Below are positions 30,149 through 37,089 of a stretch of DNA of 37,148 nt, piece after piece; the stretch's first letter is position 1; the number at the start of each line of letters is the position of its first letter. The notes beneath the pieces are model-generated. The model did not search any database and was not told the DNA's origin. It was given only the letters and a program-made list of their open reading frames with translations. The stretch lies in NCBI GenBank assembly GCA_030646565.1, contig JAUSLA010000023.1, positions 1-37,148 of the forward strand, read 5' to 3'. A program made the translations under genes and the position numbers. The DNA comes from a bacterium (lineage in GTDB: Bacteria; Patescibacteriota; Minisyncoccia; Minisyncoccales; RBG-13-42-11).

Positions 30149-30204
30149 GCCTGAACGTAGTTGAATGGACGGCTTTTGCTTTTAAATTTTCAAGATGATA
30201 TAAT
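30149..30204 (+). promoter_or_regulatory. Promoter of the cupin gene
   Basis: TTGCTT (30176-30181), 17-nt spacer, perfect TATAAT (30199-30204). This places transcription start near 30211, ruling out the in-frame ATG at 30161 and favouring ATG 30245. A hairpin CATTCG...CGAATG lies upstream at 30118-30148. Confidence 0.65.
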
Positions 30205-30244
30205 AAAAGGGTCGCATAAAAATAAAAATAATTCTAATAAAAAT

Positions 30245-30643
30245 ATGAAAGGATACGTAGTAAACATAAACCAAATAACAAAAGAAAACGAAAATTTCCG
30301 AAAAGTGCTTTATACTGCCAAAAACAGCCAATTGGTGCTGATGGCTTTAAAGCCGGGCGAGGAGATTGGGGAAGAAGTGCACACCTTAGACCAGTTTTTC
30401 CGCATTGAAGAAGGCGAGGGAAAAATTGTTTTAGACGGAGTGGAGTACGAAATCAGAGATGATTTTGCAATAGTCGTGCCGGCCGGCGCAAAACACAATA
30501 TTATCAATACTTCGACAGACAGAATGATGAAGCTTTACACGATTTATTCTCCTCCGAACCACAGAGATGGGGTAATGCACCAGACAAAAGAGACAGCTGA
30601 AGCGGATGATGAGACTTTTGACGGAATAACTACGGAAAATTAA
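30245..30643 (+). CDS. Cupin-domain protein
   Basis: 132 aa single-domain cupin. First motif GEEIGEEVHTLDQFFRIEEG (metal ligands E, H, E), second motif VVPAGAKHNIINT (ligand H). The close relatives I recall are small cupins with PPNHRDGV after the barrel, as here (IYSPPNHRDGVMHQTKETAE). The bound metal and substrate are unknown. Start ATG 30245 is set by the promoter position. Confidence 0.85.
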   Translation: MKGYVVNINQITKENENFRKVLYTAKNSQLVLMALKPGEEIGEEVHTLDQFFRIEEGEGKIVLDGVEYEIRDDFAIVVPAGAKHNIINTSTDRMMKLYTIYSPPNHRDGVMHQTKETAEADDETFDGITTEN

Positions 30644-30751
30644 AAATTGCCCCTGAGTGTCAACTCTGATTTTATTCATTAAAACCTCGGCGGACAAGCC
30701 GGGTAAACTCTTTGAGCTCTAGCCTCGTGATTGATTTTATCCTGACTAATT

Positions 30752-30780
30752 TTGACACAGTTCGGATGATTTAATATAAT
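30752..30780 (+). promoter_or_regulatory. Consensus promoter of hicBA, leaderless
   Basis: TTGACA (30752-30757), 17-nt spacer, TATAAT (30775-30780): fully consensus. Transcription should start at about 30787, at the ATG of hicB (30788). Confidence 0.85.
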
Positions 30781-30787
30781 AAAACAT

Positions 30788-31009
30788 ATGGCAAGACAGT
30801 TTACAGCAATATATAAAAAAAGCGGAAAATGGTATCTAGGATGGATAGAAGAAATCCCGGGGGTTAATACTCAAGGAAAAACTCTAAAAGAGGCAAAAGG
30901 AAATCTAAAAGAGGCACTTTTGTTAATTCTGGAAACTAATCGCGTTTTCAATAAAAAAGAAATTTCCAAGGGTAAGGTTATTCGTGAACCTCTTTCTGTT
31001 TCTATATAA
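30788..31009 (+). CDS. hicB: HicB-family antitoxin
   Basis: 73 aa. Partial RNase H-like HicB fold: FTAIYKKSGKWYLGWIEEIP then GVNTQGKTLKEAKGNLKEAL, the typical pattern. No C-terminal DNA-binding domain, so it is the short form. Placed before the toxin gene (B-A order). Apparently leaderless. Confidence 0.88.
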   Translation: MARQFTAIYKKSGKWYLGWIEEIPGVNTQGKTLKEAKGNLKEALLLILETNRVFNKKEISKGKVIREPLSVSI

Positions 31010-31066
31010 GACGAAGAGGAATTTATCTTCTTCTTCACCATCGTTTCTATAAATAGAAACTCGGTT
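31009..31066 (+). repeat. Palindromic element between hicB and hicA
   Basis: GACGA, hairpin 1 AGAGGAATTTATCTTCT (one mismatch), TCTTCACCATCG, hairpin 2 TTTCTATAAATAGAAA, CTCGGT. It starts at the hicB stop and ends at the hicA start, so the toxin message carries a hairpin directly before its start codon. Confidence 0.88.
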
Positions 31067-31067
31067 G

Positions 31068-31262
31068 ATGAAACGAAAAGATTTAATTAAACATCTTTCT
31101 AAAAATAACTGTATTTTTATAAGAGTGGGCGCAAGACATAGCGTCTTTTTTAATCCATTGCTTAGAAAATCATCTACCGTTCCTCGCCACGTAGAAATTG
31201 ACAACTTTTTAGCAGAGAAAATTTGTCGAGACCTTGGAATAGTGTCACCAAAAAGAAAATAG
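31068..31262 (+). CDS. hicA: HicA-family mRNA interferase toxin
   Basis: 64 aa. dsRBD-like HicA fold: KRKDLIKHLSKNNCIFIRV, catalytic histidine in GARHSVFFN, then SSTVPRHVEIDNFLAEKICR and a final DLGI. Cuts mRNA when HicB is lost. Start ATG 31068; a TTG directly before it is in frame. Confidence 0.88.
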   Translation: MKRKDLIKHLSKNNCIFIRVGARHSVFFNPLLRKSSTVPRHVEIDNFLAEKICRDLGIVSPKRK

Positions 31263-31290
31263 TTTTATTAATAGATAAATTTTATTTTAT

Positions 31291-31310
31291 CGCCAAGAAG
31301 GCGGTTTTTT
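31291..31310 (+). terminator. Terminator after hicA
   Basis: CGCC-AAGAA-GGCG then GTTTTTT; A-rich sequence on the left extends the stem. Confidence 0.8.
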
Positions 31311-31324
31311 GATAAAATAAGAGT

Positions 31325-31897
31325 ATGAATATTGAGGTAGAAATAAAAGTTAAAATAGATAGCTTTGAGGGAATAAAAGAGAAATTATTCAGATACGGAA
31401 AATTAAAAAAGAGCATAAAACAAATTGATGAATATTACGTTCCTTATCATAGGGATTTTTTCGCCCAAAAACCCCATCCTACAGAGTGGTTAAGGATAAG
31501 AACAAATCCCGATAAAACAGTTTTTGAATACGATATTTCTATAAATAAAAAGGCGGATGGAGAGCAGGAGTGCGCTGAGGAGTATGAAGCAGAAGTTTCT
31601 CGGGCAGATGAATTTAGAAAAATTCTGGAATTTTTAAATTTTAAAAAAGTGATAACGATTAATAAAAAAAGAGAATATTGGGATTGCGGAGATTTTGAGG
31701 TTGCCTTGGATGACGTTGATGGCTTAGGATTTTTTGTAGAAGTGGAAGCGAAGGGAAATTTTGGAAGCAATGAAAGAGCAAAAGATAAATGCATTAAATT
31801 TTTGGAAAAAGTTGGGGTGCAAAACGGCGATCAAAAATCCATCAAAAAAGGTTATCCGGTTTTACTTTTAGATAAAATAAATTCAAAAGGAACTTAG
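31325..31897 (+). CDS. CYTH-domain protein (class IV adenylate cyclase / thiamine triphosphatase type)
   Basis: 190 aa. Starts with the CYTH signature E-x-E-x-K in MNIEVEIKVKID. Tunnel residues follow: QIDEYYVP, WLRIRTNP, INKKREYWD, EVALDDVDGLGFFVEVEAKG. These enzymes act on triphosphates; without further data the substrate could be inorganic triphosphate, thiamine triphosphate or ATP. A -10 TAAAAT at 31313-31318 puts the transcript start at the ATG. Confidence 0.88.
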   Translation: MNIEVEIKVKIDSFEGIKEKLFRYGKLKKSIKQIDEYYVPYHRDFFAQKPHPTEWLRIRTNPDKTVFEYDISINKKADGEQECAEEYEAEVSRADEFRKILEFLNFKKVITINKKREYWDCGDFEVALDDVDGLGFFVEVEAKGNFGSNERAKDKCIKFLEKVGVQNGDQKSIKKGYPVLLLDKINSKGT

Positions 31898-31943
31898 AGA
31901 GGCAATTCCGACAATTGAACTCTTGCAAAATAAAAAATAGATT

Positions 31944-31978
31944 CCCTTTAAAATCTCGGTTCCAGACCGAGGTTGTCA
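31944..31978. repeat. CTCGGT hairpin repeat, copy 2
   Basis: AAAATCTCGGTTCCAGACCG then AGGTTGTCA, almost the same as 29247-29280, with a T/C change in the loop. Confidence 0.75.
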
Positions 31979-31987
31979 TTCTTAGAT

Positions 31988-32015
31988 TTGACACTAATAC
32001 TTGGGAGATTATAAT
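31988..32015 (+). promoter_or_regulatory. Promoter of the broken coiled-coil gene
   Basis: TTGACA (31988-31993), 16-nt spacer, TATAAT (32010-32015). The transcript would begin inside or just before the palindromic element at 32020. Confidence 0.8.
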
Positions 32016-32019
32016 TAAA

Positions 32020-32074
32020 GGCGATGAGGACTTCGTCCTCATCTTCAGCTTCGTCCCATAAATGGGACTTGCTA
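32020..32074 (+). repeat. Palindromic element in the leader of the coiled-coil gene
   Basis: GGCGA, hairpin 1 TGAGGACTTCGTCCTCA, TCTTCAGCTTCG, hairpin 2 TCCCATAAATGGGA, CTTGCTA. It fills the 5' leader exactly, ending 1 nt before the ATG. Confidence 0.88.
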
Positions 32075-32075
32075 T

Positions 32076-32338
32076 ATGGAAAAGAAAAACATTACAATTG
32101 ATGATTTAGCGGTAATGGTTCAAAAAGAATTCCGTGAGATTGACCAGAAATTGAGTAAATTAGATAGTAATGATCAAATAATACTTAAGCGATTAGAGGG
32201 CGTAGTTTATCGAACAGAGTAGGGCGAAGAGAACTGCGTTCTCTTCTTTACTTTCGTCCGCCAGAGGCGGACTTAGTATTAGAAGTTAGGGTTATTGAAT
32301 TAGAAAATCTGCTCGCAGTAAATACTAAAAAGCGGTAG
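32076..32338 (+). pseudogene. Small coiled-coil protein gene disrupted by a palindromic element
   Basis: ATG 32076 gives 48 residues (MEKKNITIDDLAVMVQKEFR ... KRLEGVVYRTE) to TAG 32220-32222. The rest of the protein, LEVRVIELENLLAVNTKKR, is encoded at 32279-32338 after a 56-bp element. Removing 32223-32278 joins the two parts in one frame, with only the TAG codon between. The family, common in CPR genomes, is a small coiled-coil protein of unknown function (from memory). The 48-aa fragment may still be made, since the promoter is intact. Confidence 0.75.
32223..32278 (+). repeat. Palindromic element that interrupts a gene
   Basis: GGCGA, hairpin 1 GAGAACTGCGTTCTC, TTCTTTACTTTCG, hairpin 2 TCCGCCAGAGGCGGA, CTTAGTA. 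GTA-like bases stand at both borders (GAGTA | GGCGA ... ACTTAGTA | TTAG). Confidence 0.92.
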
Positions 32339-32396
32339 TTCTCAATTTTTTTGTTTGTCAAAAATAGGTACACTATACAGATAGACATATATAGGC

Positions 32397-32421
32397 AAAA
32401 TCGCCGAGTCGGCGATTTTTT
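32397..32421 (+). terminator. Terminator before the 336-aa gene
   Basis: AAAATCGCC-GAGTC-GGCGATTTT with a T6 run. Confidence 0.9.
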
Positions 32422-32426
32422 GATAA

Positions 32427-32454
32427 TTGACAAGATTTTATTTTATGATATAAA
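32427..32454 (+). promoter_or_regulatory. Promoter of the 336-aa gene
   Basis: TTGACA (32427-32432), 16-nt spacer, TATAAA (32449-32454). Confidence 0.8.
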
Positions 32455-32474
32455 TAATTTCAGGAGGTGGGTCA

Positions 32475-32522
32475 TTGAAAACTGAATATCTCAAGGAGGA
32501 AGGCCGTGCCAAGGACATTTGA
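32475..32522 (+). CDS. 15-aa leader peptide overlapping the next start
   Basis: TTG 32475 follows the ideal Shine-Dalgarno AGGAGGTG (32462-32469) by 5 nt and reads MKTEYLKEEGRAKDI to TGA 32520-32522. It overlaps the start of the 336-aa gene in another frame and contains that gene's own AAGGAGG, an arrangement that suggests translational coupling. Confidence 0.45.
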   Translation: MKTEYLKEEGRAKDI

Positions 32523-33516
32523 CATCGACACGCTGGTGGATCTGGTAGTTAATAGGGCGAGAGTGGATACTACCGCGCCAGATCCCAATAATTTGCGAAA
32601 CGGCTGGCTTACGGACGCTTTGCTGACCCAAGCGATTGATGGGTTGGTAGTGGGCCAATATAATGAGCCAGCTGCTTACGCTGAAATCGGCCGAAAAGTT
32701 TTAGCTCAAGTTGGCAATTTGCCGGAGATAGCAGCGCTCGCGCAGTTAGCTATTTTCCGTGGCGAGCGGCTTTTGCCTCTTACCCTAGGGCGTGAACTGT
32801 CCGCGATTCTAATTATTAAAGAATTAGAGCATGGCATTGCGGCTTTGCCAGATGGCCCAAGGAAAATGCGTTGCAGATCACTTCTCCAGTATCACCAAGG
32901 CGTTTTTTATGACGCATGCGGCCGTTTCGCCCTAGCCGCCGAATTTCAATTACGGTCGGCGCAAGAGGCGAGTCGCTTCGATGATTTGTCTGGCATGGCA
33001 ATTGCTCTTTTTATGAATAAGATTTACTGTCTGAAAGATGCGTTACGTACAGGAGAGCCAATTGCTGAATCGATTTTTCCCGATATCGAGAGGGGTTTTG
33101 CGGCTCTTGTCACGACGATGCGTGGATTCATACTTGAGGTACAGTGGGCTGAAGCTAATGGCCCCGTGTACATGATAGAGGCGTGCATATGGCTTAATCG
33201 AATTCATCCCGATTGGAATGATTGGGTTGCGACAGCTCTGGCCGCAGCAGAAAAACTGGGAACATCGTGGGATCTTTGCGCAGAATTTGTTCGCGCGGTG
33301 GACATGGACAGGCGGGGAGATCCACTGGCTGAAGAGGCTTTGAATGCTGTTGCTGAAAGCAGTGATGCGAATGAAAGAAGAGCTGCAGCCCTTCTTATTC
33401 TCGCTCGCCGCGCTATGGACAAAGGACGAGCAGAGAAAGCAAGAGAGATTGTAGCTCGCATGCCGGAACAAGGAGCCCAGCATGTGATAGCTGTCGCTAA
33501 TCGTCGTGTAAAATAG
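32506..33516 (+). CDS. Hypothetical helical-repeat protein, 336 aa
   Basis: Start GTG 32506, 6 nt after AAGGAGG. All-helical, alanine-rich, TPR-like repeats (PAAYAEIGRKVLAQVGNLPE, RSLLQYHQGVFYDACGRFAL, ERRAAALLILARRAMDKGRA), probably a soluble protein-binding solenoid; no catalytic motif seen. It is clearly GC-richer than its neighbours and uses more C/G-ending codons, as does the 205-aa gene at 19054. Own promoter and terminator; a 15-codon leader overlaps its start. Function unknown. Confidence 0.8.
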   Translation: MPRTFDIDTLVDLVVNRARVDTTAPDPNNLRNGWLTDALLTQAIDGLVVGQYNEPAAYAEIGRKVLAQVGNLPEIAALAQLAIFRGERLLPLTLGRELSAILIIKELEHGIAALPDGPRKMRCRSLLQYHQGVFYDACGRFALAAEFQLRSAQEASRFDDLSGMAIALFMNKIYCLKDALRTGEPIAESIFPDIERGFAALVTTMRGFILEVQWAEANGPVYMIEACIWLNRIHPDWNDWVATALAAAEKLGTSWDLCAEFVRAVDMDRRGDPLAEEALNAVAESSDANERRAAALLILARRAMDKGRAEKAREIVARMPEQGAQHVIAVANRRVK

Positions 33517-33537
33517 ACTAAATAAATATCATCCAAT

Positions 33538-33585
33538 GCGCCTTGCGGTTTCGCGAAAAACGAAATTACCGCAAGGTGCTTTTTT
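33538..33585 (+). terminator. Long-stem terminator after the 336-aa gene
   Basis: GCGCCTTGCGGT / ACCGCAAGGTGC (12 bp, one G-T) with inner TTTCG/CGAAA, then T6. Confidence 0.92.
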
Positions 33586-33660
33586 ATAAATTTAATCTCA
33601 CGACTTACCCTTGCTTTTATCAAAGCTTTTTTTGTGGTATTTTCAATAGGTTAAACTCGC

Positions 33661-35211
33661 ATGGATAATCAAGAAGTTATTTTAAGATTTGACAAAGTTT
33701 CTTTTAGCCACGGCCACAGCAAACCCATTTTAAATGAGGTCAGTTTTTCTATGAGGCGGGGATCAAAAATTACTTTAATGGGCCAGAACGGCGCGGGCAA
33801 AAGCACTATTTTCCATCTCATCATCGGCGTCTTGGAGCCTGATTCGGGCGCTATTCATCTTGGCGCCGGGCTTACTGTGGCCGCAGCCAAACAAATCATT
33901 CCCCGGGATCAGCTCCATCTTACCTTGAGGGAGTTCTTCCAGAACTGCTTTAAAGAAAAGATTTATGATATTGATCCTAGGATTGACGAGGTTTTGAAAG
34001 TGGTCAATATGTCGCCGAGTCCTGCGAAGCAGGGCGAATCGAAGAACTTACGTTCTTCTCTACCCTTCGTTGCTACTCGGGCAGGCAAAGATGAAGCAAA
34101 GCTTCATCGCCCAGCTGACCATGGCAGGTTGATTAAATCGTTTTCTGGCGGACAACAAGCCAGGCTGCTTTTGGCTTCAGCTATTATCCAAAACCCTGAT
34201 TTGTTGCTTTTAGACGAGCCGACTAATAATCTGGATAAGGAGGGGATCAGCCATTTGACGCAATTTCTGATTGATTATCAGAAAACCTGCATTGTTATTT
34301 CCCACGACGCTGATTTCCTGAATGCTTTTACCCATGGCGTTTTATATTTAGATATTTTCACCCGTAAAATTGAGCAATACACGGGAAATTATTTTGATTT
34401 ATTGGTTGAAATCGCGGCCAGAATCGAAAGGGAAAACAGGAAAAATGCGCAGTTAGCCAAGAGAATTTTAGAGAACAAAGAAAAGGTAAACTATTTTGCC
34501 CAAAAAGGAGGCAAGATGAGGCTGGTGGCGAAGAAAATGCGGGACCAAGCCAAAGAGATGGAAGAAGCCAAAGTTGACGTTAGGAAGGAGGATAAGACCA
34601 TCAGGCCTTTTACTATTCCTTGCCAGCAGAATATTGGCGGGGAAATTTTGAATATCACTTCTTTCTCGGTTGTGGAGAAACACAAGCTTGTAAAAAAAGA
34701 AGCCAAGATTTCTTTAAGGAAAAAAGAGCGCTTGCTTTTAGTTGGGCCCAATGGTATTGGCAAAACCACTTTGCTTGAATCTTTGGCTTCGGGTAAAGCC
34801 AAGGGCGCAAAAATCACTCCGGGCGTTAAGGTGGGATATTACCGTCAGGATTTTTCTACTCTTAACTTTGACGACACGGTCTATCAATCTCTAATTTCAG
34901 TAGCCGAGGATTCGTCTGAAGAGAGTATCCGTTCTCTGGCGGCCGGTTTTTTAATTACCGGCGACTTGATTTATTCGAAAATCGGCAGCTTGTCCGAAGG
35001 CCAAAAAGGTTTAGTGTCTTTAGTTAGGCTCGTGCTCCAAAAACCCGGCCTGCTTATTTTGGACGAGCCAACCAATCACATCAACTTCCGTCATTTACCG
35101 GTTATTGCAGACGCTTTGAATCAATACGATGGCGCCATGGTTTTGGTCAGCCATATGCCTGAATTCGTCGGGCAAATCAGGATCGATGAGATTCTTGATT
35201 TGAGCAAATAA
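33661..35211 (+). CDS. ABC-F family ATPase with element insertion
   Basis: 516 aa with two ABC domains and no membrane part, the mark of ABC-F proteins that act on the ribosome. Domain 1: Walker A GQNGAGKS (41-48), signature FSGGQQAR (161-168), Walker B LLLLDEPTNNLD. A linker with KVNYFAQKGGKMRLVAKKMR follows. Domain 2: GPNGIGKTT, LSEGQKGLVSLVRL, LILDEPTNHIN (usually NHLD). Residues 118-151 are encoded by a long reverse-oriented palindromic element between Walker A and the signature of domain 1. Which ABC-F subfamily is unclear. Confidence 0.92.
   Translation: MDNQEVILRFDKVSFSHGHSKPILNEVSFSMRRGSKITLMGQNGAGKSTIFHLIIGVLEPDSGAIHLGAGLTVAAAKQIIPRDQLHLTLREFFQNCFKEKIYDIDPRIDEVLKVVNMSPSPAKQGESKNLRSSLPFVATRAGKDEAKLHRPADHGRLIKSFSGGQQARLLLASAIIQNPDLLLLDEPTNNLDKEGISHLTQFLIDYQKTCIVISHDADFLNAFTHGVLYLDIFTRKIEQYTGNYFDLLVEIAARIERENRKNAQLAKRILENKEKVNYFAQKGGKMRLVAKKMRDQAKEMEEAKVDVRKEDKTIRPFTIPCQQNIGGEILNITSFSVVEKHKLVKKEAKISLRKKERLLLVGPNGIGKTTLLESLASGKAKGAKITPGVKVGYYRQDFSTLNFDDTVYQSLISVAEDSSEESIRSLAAGFLITGDLIYSKIGSLSEGQKGLVSLVRLVLQKPGLLILDEPTNHINFRHLPVIADALNQYDGAMVLVSHMPEFVGQIRIDEILDLSK
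34014..34111 (-). repeat. Long palindromic element inside the ABC-F gene
   Basis: Minus strand: GGCGA, hairpin 1 TGAAGCTTTGCTTCA, TCTTTGCCTG, CCCGAGTAGCAACGAAGGG, TAGA, GAAGAACGTAAGTTCTTC, GATTCG, hairpin 2 CCCTGCTTCGCAGG, ACTCGGCGA. All modules are in order and the frame stays open. Confidence 0.92.
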
Positions 35212-35255
35212 GGGTGTTACATACTAAAGTCAGATGACCGAAGCGTATCAAAAAT

Positions 35256-35276
35256 GCCCATCGCTGGGCAGTTTTT
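35256..35276 (+). terminator. Terminator after the ABC-F gene
   Basis: GCCCA-TCGC-TGGGC stem followed by AGTTTTTGTTTT. Confidence 0.85.
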
Positions 35277-35289
35277 GTTTTAAATCATT

Positions 35290-35317
35290 TTGTTTCTCCC
35301 TTTAAAAGGAGTATATT
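35290..35317 (+). promoter_or_regulatory. Promoter of the histidine kinase gene with palindromic spacer
   Basis: TTGTTT (35290-35295), 16-nt spacer CTCCCTTTAAAAGGAG, TATATT (35312-35317). The spacer is itself an imperfect palindrome, a possible operator. Confidence 0.5.
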
Positions 35318-35380
35318 AGATTAATAGATTTTAATTCGTATAAAACAGTTTTAAAAAGGATAGCGGGTTAATTTTTTATT

Positions 35381-37081
35381 ATGGGTAAGCCTAAAAAGAA
35401 AAGAGAGAAAACTAAAATAGGGGCTACAAAAGTTCTTTCAAGTTTGGGCCGACCAGAGAGCGGGAAAAAATTAAGCAGTGATAAAAAACTTATTTTGTCG
35501 CTTCAGGAGATTTCTCGACATCTTACCTCAGAGACTGATATTGCCGGCATATTAAGCAAAATGGCAGAAACTATCGGCAAAACTCTGGGAGCTAAATGGG
35601 TGAATTTCTGGGATTTTACTGCCGACAAAAAACATATCTACATTATTGCTGCTTATAAAATGCAAAAGCAATACATAGAGCATGTCAAGAATCGTCCATT
35701 AGAACTTGGGGAGGCCTGGATTGGCCGTGCTATGAAAACCGGAAAAGTATGGTGTACAAGCGACATGTTAACTGACCCCTTTTTACCGTCGGATTTCAAG
35801 GAAACTATCAAAAAACAAGGGAATCGGGGAATGTTATGCGCTCCGCTTTTGGTAAAAGATGAAGTTGTCGGCGGCGTTTGCATTTATTTTAGCAAACCCC
35901 ATCACTTTAGTGATTTTGAATTGCGTCTTGTTGATGTGGTTACCCATCAGGCGGCTACTGCCGTAGAAAACACCAAAATTTTCAGAGCTCTTCTTTCTGA
36001 AAAGAAAAAAAACGAGGTTATTGTGATGAGTCTTCACGACGGCCTCATTGTTTATGATCTCGATGGGAAAATAGTCGGCTTTAATCGCCGAGCCGAGGAA
36101 TTGCTTTGGGCGCGAAGAGCAGAAGTGATAAATAAATTGCCAAGCAGTCTTAATTTTAAAGCAAACAAATTTTTAAAAAATATTAAAGAAATTTCTTTAC
36201 TTTATCTTGTTTATTTTGAAAGCAGGGAATTCAAAATAAATGATCCCGAAAGGCGAGTTTTACAAATTACCCTTTTGCCGCTAAGAGATGAAAATGATCA
36301 GAAAACCGGTTCAATGATAGTTCTCCACGATATTACTTCGCAGAAAGAGAGCGAAGAACTAAAAAGCCAATTTGTTTCGATAGCCTCTCATCAGTTAAGA
36401 ACTCCTTTATCTGCTTTCAAATGGGCTTTGAATACGATTTTAAGAGAAGAATTTGGGCCAATCAGCGAAAAACAGAGAGAGATTATTAAAAATTGCTATA
36501 CTAAAAATGAAAATCTCATTGATCTTATCAGCGATCTTTTAGATGTTTCCCGGATTGAAGAGGGGAGATTTGGCTATTCTTTTGTTTCAGTTGATATCGA
36601 AAAATTTATCGCAATGATTAAACAAGTTATTCAAGATTTTTCTAACCAGATTGCTATTTCGCATTTCCGGTTTTCGTTTAAACAGCCGGAAAAAATATCC
36701 GGAAAGGTTAAGGTTGATCAAAAAAGAATTAAAATGGCGATCCAAAATATTCTTGACAATGCGTTAAAATATACAAAATCAGGCGGGTCTATAACGGTCT
36801 CCGTTGACATTGGAGAATCAAGCGTTATTCTAAACATATCTGACACAGGCATTGGCATTCCCGAAGACCAAAAGAAATATATTTTTACAAAATTTTTTCG
36901 GGGCCGCAATGCTGTTCTAGTGCAAGTTGAAGGGTCTGGTTTTGGGCTTTGGATTGCCAACGAAATTATCAAAAAACATAACGGCCGCATTCTCTTTGAA
37001 TCAAAAGAAAATGTTGGCAGTTCTTTTTCTGTTCAGCTCCCATTAGAAAAAATGCCAATCGCAGTAAAAAATATAACTTAG
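35381..37081 (+). CDS. Cytoplasmic GAF-PAS sensor histidine kinase
   Basis: 566 aa, no membrane helix, lysine-rich start. GAF domain at about 45-205 (ISRHLTSETDIAGILSKMAE, LCAPLLVKDEVVGGVCIYFS), PAS-like domain at about 215-320 (LHDGLIVYDLDGKIVGFNRR), HisKA with phospho-acceptor H337 in SIASHQLRTPLSAFKW, HATPase with N box NILDNALKYT, G1 DTGIGIP and G2 GSGFGLWIA. It should sense a cytoplasmic signal and phosphorylate a response regulator, but no regulator gene is visible in the window. Confidence 0.92.
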   Translation: MGKPKKKREKTKIGATKVLSSLGRPESGKKLSSDKKLILSLQEISRHLTSETDIAGILSKMAETIGKTLGAKWVNFWDFTADKKHIYIIAAYKMQKQYIEHVKNRPLELGEAWIGRAMKTGKVWCTSDMLTDPFLPSDFKETIKKQGNRGMLCAPLLVKDEVVGGVCIYFSKPHHFSDFELRLVDVVTHQAATAVENTKIFRALLSEKKKNEVIVMSLHDGLIVYDLDGKIVGFNRRAEELLWARRAEVINKLPSSLNFKANKFLKNIKEISLLYLVYFESREFKINDPERRVLQITLLPLRDENDQKTGSMIVLHDITSQKESEELKSQFVSIASHQLRTPLSAFKWALNTILREEFGPISEKQREIIKNCYTKNENLIDLISDLLDVSRIEEGRFGYSFVSVDIEKFIAMIKQVIQDFSNQIAISHFRFSFKQPEKISGKVKVDQKRIKMAIQNILDNALKYTKSGGSITVSVDIGESSVILNISDTGIGIPEDQKKYIFTKFFRGRNAVLVQVEGSGFGLWIANEIIKKHNGRILFESKENVGSSFSVQLPLEKMPIAVKNIT

Positions 37082-37089
37082 ACAAAAAT

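Noticed and set aside
30655-30757. Possible inverted repeat GTGTCAA...TTGACAC before hicB.
   Set aside because: Only 7 bp pair across about 100 nt; one arm is simply the -35 box.
35065-35100. Second ABC domain of the ABC-F protein reads DEPTNHIN instead of NHLD, considered as a dead site.
   Set aside because: The catalytic glutamate of DEPTN is present, so loss of activity cannot be claimed from this change.
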